From Lysobacter silvisoli (lineage in GTDB: Bacteria; Pseudomonadota; Gammaproteobacteria; Xanthomonadales; Xanthomonadaceae), in contig NZ_QTSU01000001.1 of NCBI RefSeq assembly GCF_003382365.1, forward strand, positions 1,054,001 to 1,118,000: a stretch of DNA of 64,000 nt, read 5' to 3'. Positions 35,626 to 44,549 of the stretch are shown here, piece by piece (the stretch's first letter is position 1; each line of letters opens with the position of its first letter). The position numbers and the translations under genes were made by a program. The notes below the pieces were generated by a model, which searched no databases, was not told the DNA's origin, and saw only the letters and a program-made list of their open reading frames with translations.

Positions 35626-36591
35626 ATGGTGCAAAGAGCGCTTCTTCGTGCTTCGATCTTCGCGCTCGGGCTAATCCTGGCGCCCTACCAGGTGGCTGGA
35701 GCGCAGGAGCCCCTCGTAGACACGTATGCCGCCATGCTGGCCGAGTTCTCCGATCGAGGTATCACCAACGAGCAACGGCATGATCGCCTGCTGGAGCACT
35801 ACGCGCTTGCGTCTGCAACGCTCGGGAAGGCGGGGTCCGCTTCAGATGAAGCGTTGCGGTCCGCCTTTTCCATGAGCGAAGCCATGCTCATTGCCGAACT
35901 CGGCTACAGCCTGCCGGATGCGCAGCGTTACGTCGACGATATGAGCGCCGTGTTCAAGGAGCTCGCGCGACGTGGCGAGGCTACAACCGAACAACGCGAC
36001 GCCATGATGGGTGCGCACCTTTCGGTGTGGCAGGTCGAAGCGGCGATGCGTTTGGCGACCGGCAAAACCAGGCTCAAGGGCAATGAAATCGTTGCGCTCA
36101 AGCGTTCCGGCAACTTCGATCCGTCCATTCCCGCCGTAGTCGACGTTTCGGGTAAGGACAGGGTTGCGCGTGTGGAATCGTTCGAGCCGAAGAAGGGTCC
36201 GCTGGTGATTGTTTCCGCCGGTTGCCATATCGCGCTCAAGTCGGCGGAGACGATCTCCGCCGATCCTGCTTTGAGCGCAGCGCTTCGCCGGGCGAATGTG
36301 CTTTGGTTGTCTCCTGCATCCGTCACTCTGAGTGTGGCGACGATCGCGGAGTGGAATGCACGCTTTCCCGACGCCAGGATGCATGTGGCATTCGACAACT
36401 CCAGATGGGCCGGCGTCGATTTCGCGCGGCTGCCGTCTTTTCATTTCTATCTGGATGGCCGTTTGGTGACGAAGATCAACGGCTGGAGCAGCGACGGCGA
36501 AGCGACGATGAAGCGCATCGAGCAGGCGCTTAAAACCATCGGGGTGGAGGTCATGCCGGCAAACGGGCCGACGACCATCGGTGGCGATTGA
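35626..36591 (+). CDS. secreted protein with thioredoxin-fold-like C-terminus
   Basis: This is a 321-aa protein with a signal peptide (about residues 1-28, ending VAGAQ). The central part is helical and charged. The C-terminal ~110 residues have a pattern like a thioredoxin fold: KKGPLVIVSAGCHIALKS, a later FPDARMHVAFDNS strand, then LPSFHFYLDGRLVTKINGWS. There is a single Cys where TlpA proteins have CxxC, so redox activity is doubtful. ATG 35626 is chosen for the signal peptide; the frame continues upstream to 35449. GC and codon use differ from neighbours, suggesting transfer. I do not recognise the family. Confidence 0.65.
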   Translation: MVQRALLRASIFALGLILAPYQVAGAQEPLVDTYAAMLAEFSDRGITNEQRHDRLLEHYALASATLGKAGSASDEALRSAFSMSEAMLIAELGYSLPDAQRYVDDMSAVFKELARRGEATTEQRDAMMGAHLSVWQVEAAMRLATGKTRLKGNEIVALKRSGNFDPSIPAVVDVSGKDRVARVESFEPKKGPLVIVSAGCHIALKSAETISADPALSAALRRANVLWLSPASVTLSVATIAEWNARFPDARMHVAFDNSRWAGVDFARLPSFHFYLDGRLVTKINGWSSDGEATMKRIEQALKTIGVEVMPANGPTTIGGD

Positions 36592-36639
36592 TCCGATAGG
36601 TCCGTAGGCGCGGCGCGTTCGGCGTTGCGCGATTCCGAT

Positions 36640-37041
36640 CTATTCGATGTGCTCAATGCTGCTTTGCTTGAGGCGTTCGAGATGATCGCGCATTTCTTGG
36701 AGCTGTTCGGCCGTGTGGCCTTGCCATTCGTCTACCTCACCGATCACACGGAACGGCTCGCGCGAGCGATATGACTTGGTCGGATTGCCGGGAAAGCGCT
36801 TGTCGGTGAGGTTGGGGTCGTCTTCGATGGCGCCGGTGGGTTCGACGATGTAGATGCGGCCGCGGCCTTCGCCGACGGCGAGTTCGGCGCCCCAGGTCGC
36901 GGCGTCCAAGGTGGCGCTCAGGTAGACGAAGGCGGCGTTTTTGCGCTGGCCGTAGTTGGAGGCGTAGCCGGGGGCGATGAGGTCGCCGGCTTTCAGGTCG
37001 GCCTTGGTGCCGTGGTAGTAGGTGGGCGCTGGGGTCGTCAT
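36640..37041 (-). CDS. arr: rifamycin ADP-ribosyltransferase (Arr)
   Basis: This 133-aa protein matches Arr, which inactivates rifamycins by ADP-ribosylation using NAD. Recognisable blocks are YYHGTKADLKAGDLIAPGY, NYGQRKNAAFVYLSATLDAA, WGAELAVGEGRGRIYIVEPT and FPGNPTKSYRSREPF; the His in YHGT, the Tyr in VYLS and an Asp in the PTGAIEDDPNLTDK block fit the fold. GGAG lies 8 nt before the ATG. It is alone in orientation with a structured leader upstream. Environmental Arr proteins may act on other substrates. Confidence 0.93.
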   Translation of the reverse strand: MTTPAPTYYHGTKADLKAGDLIAPGYASNYGQRKNAAFVYLSATLDAATWGAELAVGEGRGRIYIVEPTGAIEDDPNLTDKRFPGNPTKSYRSREPFRVIGEVDEWQGHTAEQLQEMRDHLERLKQSSIEHIE

Positions 37042-37062
37042 GGCGTCGCTCCGGTGGGCTGT

Positions 37063-37160
37063 CGTGTCGACAGGCCGGCGATGCTGCAGCAGGCCTGGGG
37101 CCTTGCCGCAAGCCCCCAGGCGTTATATAAATTGGTTGTGGGAGGCGCCGGGCGCCTCCC
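37063..37160 (-). promoter_or_regulatory. arr leader: -10-like box and hairpins
   Basis: On the minus strand the 142-bp gap before arr contains the -10-like TATATAAC at about 37122-37129. Downstream of it come a near-perfect hairpin at 37094-37120 (CCTGGGG..CTTGC / GCAAG..CCCCAGG) and a small CTGTCG/CGACAG dyad at 37063-37077. A further GGGAGGCGCC/GGCGCCTCCC dyad at 37140-37160 probably terminates the upstream LysR gene. Confidence 0.45.
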
Positions 37161-37183
37161 ATTTTCGTTTCTGGGGCCGCGAG

Positions 37184-38089
37184 TCAGGGGTCCAGGTGGG
37201 GCCGGATCAGGCCCTCGAACCAGTCGACGAAGGCGGTCAGGCGGCGCGAGCGCTGGCGGCGGTGCGGGTACAGCGCCGACACCGCCATCGCTCCCGCGCG
37301 GTAGGCGGGCATGACCTCGACCAGTTCGCCGCGGTCGAGCAGGTGCTGCACGTCGAAGCGGGGCACCTGGATCAGGCCCAGACCGGCGCGACAGCTGGCG
37401 ATGTAGCTTTCGGCGTTGTTGACCAGGACGCGGCTGGGCAGGGCGACGGTGTGCGTGTGGCCGTCCTGTTCGTATTCCCAATGCAGCTCGCGCCCGGTGG
37501 TGGGCGAGGCGTAACCCACCGACCAGTGCCCGCGCATCAGATCTTCGGGCGAGTCGGGTAGGCCGAACTCGCGCAGGTAAGCGGGGCCGGCGCAATTGAT
37601 CAGGGCGATGCGGCCCAGCGGACGCACCACCAATTGGCTGTCCTGCAAGTCGCCGACGCGGATCGCGCAGTCCACGCCCTCGTGCACCAGGTCGATCATG
37701 CGGTCGCTGGAGCCCAGCGCCAGTTGCAGGCGCGGATAGCGGCGCAGCAGGCCGGGCAGGGCGGGTGCGATCAGGCGGCGGGCGATGCGGCTGGGCACAT
37801 CCACGTTCAGGCGGCCGGCGACTTGGCGCTGGCGGGTCTGGAACAGTTGCTGGATATCCTCGGCCTCGGCCAGCAACGGGCGCACGCGTTCGAGCAGTTG
37901 CGCGCCGTCGGCGGTGAGCCGGACTTCGCGCGTGGTCCGGTGCAGCAGGCGCACGCCCATGGCGCGTTCGAGTTGCTGGATCGCCAACGACACCGTAGCG
38001 CGCGGCAGGTCCAGGGCGTGGGCGGACTTGATGAAACTGCCCATCTCAGCGATCTGCACGAACACGCGGTATTGATCAAGGATGTCCAA
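37184..38089 (-). CDS. LysR-family regulator
   Basis: This 301-aa regulator has the helix-turn-helix VFVQIAEMGSFIKSAHALDL, then RATVSLAIQQLERAMGVRLL, and the substrate-binding domain of the DmlR/AaeR-like group. TTG at 38089 (reads MDILDQYRVFVQ) with GGAG 8 nt upstream fits the family start; the frame extends upstream to a GTG with poor sequence. It lies 88 bp downstream of an SDR gene on the same strand, so the SDR may be its target. Confidence 0.88.
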   Translation of the reverse strand: MDILDQYRVFVQIAEMGSFIKSAHALDLPRATVSLAIQQLERAMGVRLLHRTTREVRLTADGAQLLERVRPLLAEAEDIQQLFQTRQRQVAGRLNVDVPSRIARRLIAPALPGLLRRYPRLQLALGSSDRMIDLVHEGVDCAIRVGDLQDSQLVVRPLGRIALINCAGPAYLREFGLPDSPEDLMRGHWSVGYASPTTGRELHWEYEQDGHTHTVALPSRVLVNNAESYIASCRAGLGLIQVPRFDVQHLLDRGELVEVMPAYRAGAMAVSALYPHRRQRSRRLTAFVDWFEGLIRPHLDP

Positions 38090-38177
38090 GGACGTGGCTC
38101 CGGCCTGGGGTGCGCTGTGCGACGGTGCAGCTCGCCTGCGGCTCACCGCACCCTACCGCAATGGCCGCTGGGTGGCC

Positions 38178-38951
38178 TTACTTAGTGGTGTACCCGCCGT
38201 TGATCAGCAGGGTCTGGCCGGTGATCCACCAGCCGTCGGAGACCAGGAAGCGGATGAAGGGCACCACGTCCTGGATGTCGGTCAGGCCGGTCTTGGAAAA
38301 CGGCGACAGCGCCGCGGCGGTCTGGTGGTAGGCCACCGCGTCGGCGCCTTCGGCCGGGTAGAAGAACGGCGTGTCCATCGGGCCCGGGCCCACGGCGGTC
38401 ACCGAGATGCCGCGCTCGCCGTATTCCTTGGACGCGGCACGGGTGTAGTGCTCCACCGGCGCCTTGGTGCCGGCGTAGGCGGCGTAGTAGGGCGTGAACG
38501 CGCCCAGCAGCGAGGTGACCAGGGTGCAGATCTTGCCGTTGTCGTTGACGTGCTTGCCGGCCTGCTGCAGGAAGAAGAACGCCGACTTCGAGTTCACCGC
38601 CGTCATCTCGTCGTACTCGGCTTCGCTGATGTCGACGAAGGGCTTCTTCAGCACCTTGCCCACGGTGTTGATGGCGATGTCGGGGCGGCCGACCGCGGCG
38701 ATGGTGTCTTCGAACAGTTTGGCTACAGCACCGGCGGTGGTCAGATCCGCCTGCAGTGCCACCGCCTCGGCGCCGGCGGCCTTGACCGCGGCCACGGTAG
38801 CCTCGGCATCGGCGCGCGTGGCCGCACTGTTGTAGTGGACGGCCACGGCCTTGACGCCGTGCTGGGCCAGATCGCGGGCGATCAGGCCGCCCAGGTTCTT
38901 GGCGCCGCCGGCGATCAGCGCGACTTTGCCGTTGAGGGAATGGTCTGCCAT
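38178..38951 (-). CDS. short-chain dehydrogenase/reductase
   Basis: This 257-aa SDR has the nucleotide-binding GGAKNLGGLIARDLAQHG, an NTVG segment, the serine in TLVTSLLGAF and the catalytic YAAYAGTK (Tyr..Lys). The C-terminal GQTLLINGGYT is typical. The substrate is unknown. It precedes a LysR gene on the same strand. Confidence 0.9.
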   Translation of the reverse strand: MADHSLNGKVALIAGGAKNLGGLIARDLAQHGVKAVAVHYNSAATRADAEATVAAVKAAGAEAVALQADLTTAGAVAKLFEDTIAAVGRPDIAINTVGKVLKKPFVDISEAEYDEMTAVNSKSAFFFLQQAGKHVNDNGKICTLVTSLLGAFTPYYAAYAGTKAPVEHYTRAASKEYGERGISVTAVGPGPMDTPFFYPAEGADAVAYHQTAAALSPFSKTGLTDIQDVVPFIRFLVSDGWWITGQTLLINGGYTTK

Positions 38952-39109
38952 GGGCGTCTCCGTTGAGTGGGCGGAGACTGAATTTTAGGTAGCGTTCGCG
39001 TGCCTATTGGCCACCGCAAATTGGATGGATTGTCCAGGAAAGCCGACCAATCGCGGGCATGGAAAAATGCGGCAGACTGGGCGCGTTGGACCAACGACAG
39101 GGGATGCCC

Positions 39110-39793
39110 ATGGACGGAGTGAAGTTCGAACTCGCGCTCAAGCGACTGACGCGCGAGCGCGATGCCTGCCAAGAGCTGGGAATGCGCGCACTGCATCAGG
39201 CCGCGATCGACAAGACGCACGCAGCGGCCCGAATGTATCTGGACTTGACCGCGGCGGGCATTGAAGAGGCCAGGCGCTATTCCGAATGGATGGAGGAAAG
39301 GACACAACGGTTTCGAATCGACGGCGACGCTCTAGAGCGCGAAGTCGATTTGTTGCTGCAACGCCAGCAAGCAGATCCGAAAATCGCAGACACGCCGGAG
39401 TTCAAGATCGATCAAAACTTCTTGTGGCTCCGCAGCATGACGCTGCAAATGCAAGGCGACCACCTTGCGCTCGACGGGCAAATGCATCAGCACACCGCCG
39501 ACGAGGTTGGGCGATTGCTCGCCGCGCTGTTCGACAAGGTGCTGGATCCGGAACCGAACGAATCGACGATTGCGGGGATGAAATCCGCGTTCGGCTTCGG
39601 CGCCGGCATCGCCCTAGGTGCAGTGGTCGACATGCCGGCCAGGGTTTTGGCGTTTTATCGCAGGCATGCCGTCCGTGCCGCGCAGACCGATCTGCACCTG
39701 CGCTACCTGTCGGCCTACCAGACCGCCCTGGACAGATGGATCGCACAGGCGCAAACCATGACCCATCGCTTGCGCGAGGCCATTTACGAATGA
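39110..39793 (+). CDS. hypothetical protein
   Basis: This 227-aa protein is largely helical and charged (DGVKFELALKRLTRERDACQ; then a MTLQMQGDHLALDGQMHQHT segment) with one weakly hydrophobic Gly-rich stretch (FGFGAGIALGAVVDMPARVL) at about residues 165-184. I do not recognise a family. ATG 39110 is chosen because AGGGG lies 6 nt before it; ATGs at 39104 and 39059 are alternatives. GC is lower than nearby housekeeping genes. Confidence 0.6.
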   Translation: MDGVKFELALKRLTRERDACQELGMRALHQAAIDKTHAAARMYLDLTAAGIEEARRYSEWMEERTQRFRIDGDALEREVDLLLQRQQADPKIADTPEFKIDQNFLWLRSMTLQMQGDHLALDGQMHQHTADEVGRLLAALFDKVLDPEPNESTIAGMKSAFGFGAGIALGAVVDMPARVLAFYRRHAVRAAQTDLHLRYLSAYQTALDRWIAQAQTMTHRLREAIYE

Positions 39794-39837
39794 GCTGATC
39801 GGGGCCCCGGCGGGTTCGAACTCGCGCCCGCCGCCGT

Positions 39838-40266
39838 TTAATGCACCGCTTCGTTACCGCCGCTCACCGACTCCAACGACGGGCGCTGGCCCTCGGCCAG
39901 TTCCTTTTCGAACTCGGCCTCGAACTGCTCGAAGCTCAGACCACGGTCCGCCGCTTCCTGCGCGGCGGCGGCGCTGAGGGCCGGGGAGAAGGTCAATCGC
40001 ACCGATTGGCCCTCGCGCTCGTGCAGGGCGGCGGCGCGCTTGAGCATGATCAGCACCTTGGCGGCGCTGTCGGAACCGCCGACGATGCGGCCGTCCAGGC
40101 CCAGGGTCCATTCGCCGTCGCGGCGGACGATGCCGCCCAGCAACTGGCCTTCGCGGCCGCGCAGTTCGGCATGCGGTTCGATCGACGGGGCGGCCGGGGC
40201 TGCGTGGGCGGCTTTGGCGGCCTTACGCTTTTTGGCGTCGCGACGGGCTTTGGAGTGGATCGACAT
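39838..40266 (-). CDS. conserved hypothetical protein, basic N-terminus
   Basis: This 142-aa protein begins with a strongly basic segment (SIHSKARRDAKKRKAAKAA) followed by a compact domain (GREGQLLGGIVRRDGEWTLG, then SAAKVLIMLKRAAAL). I know similar small proteins only as hypotheticals in Xanthomonadaceae. Nucleic-acid binding is a guess from the basic tail. Confidence 0.65.
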   Translation of the reverse strand: MSIHSKARRDAKKRKAAKAAHAAPAAPSIEPHAELRGREGQLLGGIVRRDGEWTLGLDGRIVGGSDSAAKVLIMLKRAAALHEREGQSVRLTFSPALSAAAAQEAADRGLSFEQFEAEFEKELAEGQRPSLESVSGGNEAVH

Positions 40267-40361
40267 GGCGTGGTTCCTGGCGCCGCGACCGGCCCGATGA
40301 CCGCATCATAGCCCGGCCCCGGTCGCGGCGCCGTCACGCGGGCGCCGCGGCCAGGGCGGGT

Positions 40362-42740
40362 TCAGGCCTTGCGTGCGGCGCCCAGGCGCAGGGCGTTGGC
40401 CACCACCGACACCGAGCTCAGGCTCATCGCCAGCGCCGCGATCATCGGGCTCAGCAGCGCGCCCGTGAGCGGGTACAGCGCGCCTGCGGCGATCGGCACG
40501 CCCAGCGCGTTGTAGAGAAAGGCGAAGGCCAGGTTCTGCTTCATGTTGGCCACCGCCGCGGCGGAGATCGAGCGCGCACGCACGATGCCGTTGAGGTCGC
40601 CCTTGACCAGGGTGACCTGGGCGCTGGCCATGGCCACGTCGGTGCCGGTGCCCATGGCGATGCCGACATCGGCCGCGGCCAGCGCGGGCGCGTCGTTGAT
40701 GCCGTCGCCGGCCATGGCCACGCGCCGGCCCTGGGCCTGCAGGCGCCGCACCAGTTCGGCCTTGTCCTGCGGCCTCGCTTCGCCGTGGACTTCGGCTATG
40801 CCCAGCGCGCGGCCGACCGCACGTGCGGTGGTCTCACCGTCGCCGCTGGCCATCACCACACGCACGCCGGCGGCGCGCAAGGCCTCGATGGCGGCGGCGC
40901 TGCTGGCCTTGATCGGGTCGGCCACCGCCAGCACGCCGGCGATGCGGCCGTCCACGGCCAGGAACATGGCGCTGGCGCCGTCCTGGCGCAGCGCTTCGGC
41001 GCGCTCGGCCAAACCTTGCAGATCGACGCCGTCCTGCGCCATCAGGGCGGCGTTGCCCAAGGACAGCGAGCGCTGGCCGATGCGGCCGCGCACGCCCAGA
41101 CCGGTGGCCGAATCGAAGTCCTGTACATGGTCCAAGACCAGCCCATGGCCGCGTGCCGCCGCCACCAGCGCCGCCGCCAGCGGATGTTCGCTGCCCCGGT
41201 CCAGGCTCGCGGCCAGGCGCAGCACTTCGTCGGCCTCGTAGCCGGGCGCGGCCACCGCCTCGCGAAACGCGGGCCGGCCCTGCGTGAGCGTGCCGGTTTT
41301 GTCGACGATCAGCGTATCGATACTGCGCAGGCGCTCGATCGCCTCGGCATCGCGGAACAGCACGCCGGCCTGCGCCGCGCGGCCGCTGGCGACCATGATG
41401 GACATAGGCGTGGCCAGGCCCAACGCGCAAGGGCAGGCGATGATGAGCACCGCCACCGCGTTGAGCACGCCGTAGGTCCACGACGGCTCGGGGCCGAACA
41501 GACCCCAGCCCAGCAGGGTGGCCAACGCCACCGCCAGTACCGCCAATACGAACCAGAACGCGACCCGGTCGGCCAGGCGCTGCATCGGCGCGCGCGAGCG
41601 CTGCGCCTGCGCGACCAGTTGCACGATCTGTGCGAGCACGGTGTCCGAGCCCACGCGCGCGGCGCGCATGACCAGGCTGCCGCTGCCGTTGAGCGTGGCG
41701 CCGATCAGGCGGTCGCCGATCTGCTTGCTCACCGGCACGGGTTCGCCGGTGAGCATGGATTCGTCCACGCTGGAACGGCCGTCCACGACGTCGCCGTCCA
41801 CCGGCACTTTTTCGCCGGGGCGCACGCGCAGGCGATCGCCGACCTGCACCTCGGACAGCGCCACGTCCTCTTCGCTGCCGTCATCGCGCAGGCGACGTGC
41901 ATGCGCGGGCGCCAAGCCCAGCAACTGCTTGATCGCGGCGGAGGTCTTGGAACGTGCGCGCAACTCCAACAGCTGCCCCAGCAGGGTCAGCGAGACGATC
42001 ACCGCGGCGGCTTCGAAGTACACGCCCACGCGGCCGTGTTCGCGGAACGAGGCGGGGAACAGGTCCGGCGCCAGCGTGGCCACCACGCTGTAACCGAATG
42101 CCGACGCCACGCCGATGCCGATCAGCGTCCACATATTGGGGCTGCGGTTGCGGATCGAGGCCACGGCGCGTTCGAAGAACGGCCAGCCCGCCCACAGCAC
42201 CACCGGCGCGCTCAGCGCCAGTTCCAGCCAGGTGCGCAGCTCCACCGATAGCGCGTTCCAGCGGTGGCCGAACATCGCCAGCGCCAGCGTCGCCAGGCTC
42301 AGCGGCAGGGTCCAGGCAAAGCGGCGGCCGAAGTCGCGCAGTTCGGGATTCTCTGCCTCCTCCAGGCTGGGCAGCTCCGGTTCCAACGCCATGCCGCACA
42401 GCGGGCAGGTGCCGGGGCCGACCTGGCGCACTTCGGGGTGCATCGGGCAGGTGTAGATGGCGCCCTCGGGCGCTGCGACGGCGGGTTGGGGCGCCAGGTA
42501 ACGCGGCGGATCGGCGATGAATTTCTCGCGGCAACGCGCCGAGCAGAACGCGTAATCCTCGCCCTGATGATGACTGTGATGCGGCGTCCGGGTGGGATCC
42601 ACGCGCATGCCGCAGACCGGGTCCAGCACCGTGGCCGCGTCGCTGGCGGCGTGCTTGTTGGCGCAGCAGGAATGCGGCGCCGGCGCGTCCGGCTTCAGCG
42701 CGTGAGCGTGACGATCGTGGCCGTGATGGGCGTGGCTCAT
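40362..42740 (-). CDS. copA: Cu(I)-exporting P1B-type ATPase
   Basis: This 792-aa heavy-metal ATPase exports Cu(I) from the cytosol. The N-terminus is His-rich, then a YHS domain ([13 protein letters not shown], with CSARCREKF) and a heavy-metal-binding domain ([20 protein letters not shown]). About eight membrane helices follow, with CPC in [13 protein letters not shown] near residue 436, DKTGTLTQG near 479 and [10 protein letters not shown] near 690. HMBD/YHS N-termini are typical of the CopA2/SilP-like group. The start overlaps the cueR stop (ATGA), so it is co-translated with its regulator. Confidence 0.93.
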   Translation of the reverse strand: MSHAHHGHDRHAHALKPDAPAPHSCCANKHAASDAATVLDPVCGMRVDPTRTPHHSHHQGEDYAFCSARCREKFIADPPRYLAPQPAVAAPEGAIYTCPMHPEVRQVGPGTCPLCGMALEPELPSLEEAENPELRDFGRRFAWTLPLSLATLALAMFGHRWNALSVELRTWLELALSAPVVLWAGWPFFERAVASIRNRSPNMWTLIGIGVASAFGYSVVATLAPDLFPASFREHGRVGVYFEAAAVIVSLTLLGQLLELRARSKTSAAIKQLLGLAPAHARRLRDDGSEEDVALSEVQVGDRLRVRPGEKVPVDGDVVDGRSSVDESMLTGEPVPVSKQIGDRLIGATLNGSGSLVMRAARVGSDTVLAQIVQLVAQAQRSRAPMQRLADRVAFWFVLAVLAVALATLLGWGLFGPEPSWTYGVLNAVAVLIIACPCALGLATPMSIMVASGRAAQAGVLFRDAEAIERLRSIDTLIVDKTGTLTQGRPAFREAVAAPGYEADEVLRLAASLDRGSEHPLAAALVAAARGHGLVLDHVQDFDSATGLGVRGRIGQRSLSLGNAALMAQDGVDLQGLAERAEALRQDGASAMFLAVDGRIAGVLAVADPIKASSAAAIEALRAAGVRVVMASGDGETTARAVGRALGIAEVHGEARPQDKAELVRRLQAQGRRVAMAGDGINDAPALAAADVGIAMGTGTDVAMASAQVTLVKGDLNGIVRARSISAAAVANMKQNLAFAFLYNALGVPIAAGALYPLTGALLSPMIAALAMSLSSVSVVANALRLGAARKA

Positions 42741-43141
42741 GCCGCGTCCTCCTCCTGCGCCAGCGCGGCCAGGATCGGGCAGCGCTGCAGGGCGCCGTGG
42801 CCCGGGCAGGCGTCGACCAGCTGGCGCAGACCGTCGCGCACGCGGCTCAACTCGGCCAGCTTGCGCTCCACGTCGGCGAGCTTTTCGTTGGCGGCGGCCT
42901 TGAGTCCGCCCATGTCGTCGTCGCGGCGCGAGGACAGTTCCAGCAGATCGCGGATTTCGGTCAGGGTGAAGCCCAGCGCCTTGGCCCGGCGCAGGAAGCG
43001 CAGGCGGTCGACGTCGCGCTCGTCGTAAGCGCGGTAGCCGGAGGCCTGGCGTTCGGGCAGCGGCAGGATGCCGTTGCGTTCGTAGTAGCGCACGGTGTCG
43101 ATGGCGACGCCGGCGCGTTTGGCGAGTTGGCCGATCTGCAT
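42737..43141 (-). CDS. cueR: MerR-family copper regulator (CueR-like)
   Basis: This 134-aa regulator has the MerR helix-turn-helix ([31 protein letters not shown]), a dimerisation helix and the metal loop [13 protein letters not shown], with two Cys as in Cu(I)/Ag(I) sensors. Start at ATG 43141. A 20-bp perfect palindrome and TTGACT lie 41-64 bp upstream. It is first gene of a two-gene operon with the P1B ATPase. Confidence 0.92.
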   Translation of the reverse strand: MQIGQLAKRAGVAIDTVRYYERNGILPLPERQASGYRAYDERDVDRLRFLRRAKALGFTLTEIRDLLELSSRRDDDMGGLKAAANEKLADVERKLAELSRVRDGLRQLVDACPGHGALQRCPILAALAQEEDAA

Positions 43142-43181
43142 GGCTGCAGTTCCTTCAGCGATGGAATGGCGGCAGTCTCGG

Positions 43182-43201
43182 CTCTGGACCATGGTCCAGA
43201 G
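43182..43201 (-). promoter_or_regulatory. MerR-type operator/promoter of cueR
   Basis: CTCTGGACCATGGTCCAGAG is a perfect 20-bp palindrome. On the minus strand it directly follows a -35 box TTGACT (43205-43200) with a GAGACT -10-like box 20 bp on (43179-43174). This is the over-long spacer architecture that MerR regulators activate by DNA distortion. Confidence 0.8.
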
Positions 43202-43245
43202 TCAAGCCCTGCATGCGGCGGCGGGCGGGCGCCGCCGCCTGCGGT

Positions 43246-43794
43246 TCAGCCGCCGTGGCGGGCGTAGGCGCGGGTGCCGCCGTCGCGGCCGATCAATTCG
43301 ACCGTGTACGGTTGCACGCGCCCGTCGGGCAACTCCATGCCGGGCGAGCCGGCAGGCATGCCCGGCACCGCCAAACCGCGCGCCTGCGGCTTTTCCCGCA
43401 GCAAGCGGACGATGTCCGCCGCCGGCACGTGGCCTTCGACGAAATAGCCGCCGACCTCGGCGGTATGACAGGAGCCCTTGCCGTACGGCACGCCCAAGCG
43501 TTCCTTGATCGGATGCAGGTTGTCGTGGTCGCGCACTTCCACGGTAAAGCCTGCGGCGCGCACGTGATCCACCCACAGCGAACAGCAGCCGCAGGTGGGG
43601 TTCTTGTGCACGATCATTTTCGGCAGGGCCGCTGTTGCGGTCGCAGGCGCTGCAGCGGCCGTGGGCGCGGTGGCGACGGCCGCAGCGGCTGCCGCCCTCG
43701 GTGCCGCTGCCTGCGCCATCGGGCTCGCGCGGTCGTGGCAGGCCGACAAGGCGAGCGCGCCGGTTAGAACCAGCAGGCCGCGTTCAATGCGCAT
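43246..43794 (-). CDS. DUF411 copper-binding lipoprotein
   Basis: This 182-aa protein has a signal sequence with possible lipobox at Cys19 (ALSAC), an Ala-rich linker and a DUF411 domain: MIVHKNPTCGCCSLWVDHVR, GVPYGKGSCHTAEVGGYFVE, and GMPAGSPGMELPDG. DUF411 proteins occur in copper operons and are thought to bind metal through the TCGCC motif. It overlaps the cytochrome c gene by 11 bp and is last in the cop operon. Confidence 0.88.
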   Translation of the reverse strand: MRIERGLLVLTGALALSACHDRASPMAQAAAPRAAAAAAVATAPTAAAAPATATAALPKMIVHKNPTCGCCSLWVDHVRAAGFTVEVRDHDNLHPIKERLGVPYGKGSCHTAEVGGYFVEGHVPAADIVRLLREKPQARGLAVPGMPAGSPGMELPDGRVQPYTVELIGRDGGTRAYARHGG

Positions 43795-44539
43795 GCTCGT
43801 GCTCCCCGTGAGCTGGCTCGGCCGGCGGCGCGCGCTTGGGCTTGGCTTCGGTCTTCGGCTCGTGCTCGTGCTGTTTGCCGTCGGCATGGCGATGCACGGC
43901 GGGTGAGGGCGCCTTTTCTTGCTCGGCCGAGGGCATGAGGGCGGAATGCTCATGAGCCTCCATCTCCTTGCCTTCGTGACGGCCGTGCCCGCCGCCAGCG
44001 GCCGGCGTTTCTCCGCCGCCGTGCGCGTGTCCGCCGCTTTCGGCGACCAGTTGCCGGTATTGCGCCCCATCCAGCTTGGGCAGCTGCTGCAGCAGCGCCG
44101 CCATGTTCCAGATGTAGTCGTCGCCCATGCTATGGCCCCAGGCCGGCATGCCCGAGGCCTTGATGCCGTGCTTGATCGCCCAGAACGCACGCGCCGCTTC
44201 CACCGGCGTACGGCTGAGATTGGGCGGAGCGGGGTAGAGGCCGCGGCTGAGTTCGCTGCTCTCCACGCCGGGGGCCAGATGGCAGCCCGCGCACATGGCG
44301 TCGTAGTTGCCCGCGCCCTGGCGGATGCGGGCCGGATCGTCGAGGTCCGCTGGCACCTGCAGTTCGCTGGCGCGCGCGTCGATGGAGCGGTCGCGCACCG
44401 TTTCCAGCATGGCGTAGACCGGTCGCGTGTGCGGAGAGTCCGCGCCGACGTCGTAAGCGCCGGACCACACATAGGCGCCGGCCGCTGCAACCGCCGCCAG
44501 GCCCAGGCCGCCGATCAGCAGATAAGTCCGTTTGCTCAT
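43784..44539 (-). CDS. cytochrome c with His-rich tail
   Basis: This 251-aa protein has an N-terminal membrane anchor (YLLIGGLGLAAVAAAGAYVW), a single heme c site CAGCH (Cys83, Cys86, His87), and the Met-ligand region SGMPAWGHSMGDD. The last ~75 residues are rich in His and Glu (for example VHRHADGKQHEHEPK, HGEHEHAH), a probable metal-binding tail. It may carry electrons for the multicopper oxidase. Start at ATG 44539 (MSKRTYLL). Confidence 0.88.
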   Translation of the reverse strand: MSKRTYLLIGGLGLAAVAAAGAYVWSGAYDVGADSPHTRPVYAMLETVRDRSIDARASELQVPADLDDPARIRQGAGNYDAMCAGCHLAPGVESSELSRGLYPAPPNLSRTPVEAARAFWAIKHGIKASGMPAWGHSMGDDYIWNMAALLQQLPKLDGAQYRQLVAESGGHAHGGGETPAAGGGHGRHEGKEMEAHEHSALMPSAEQEKAPSPAVHRHADGKQHEHEPKTEAKPKRAPPAEPAHGEHEHAH

Positions 44540-44549
44540 GGCCGCGCCC

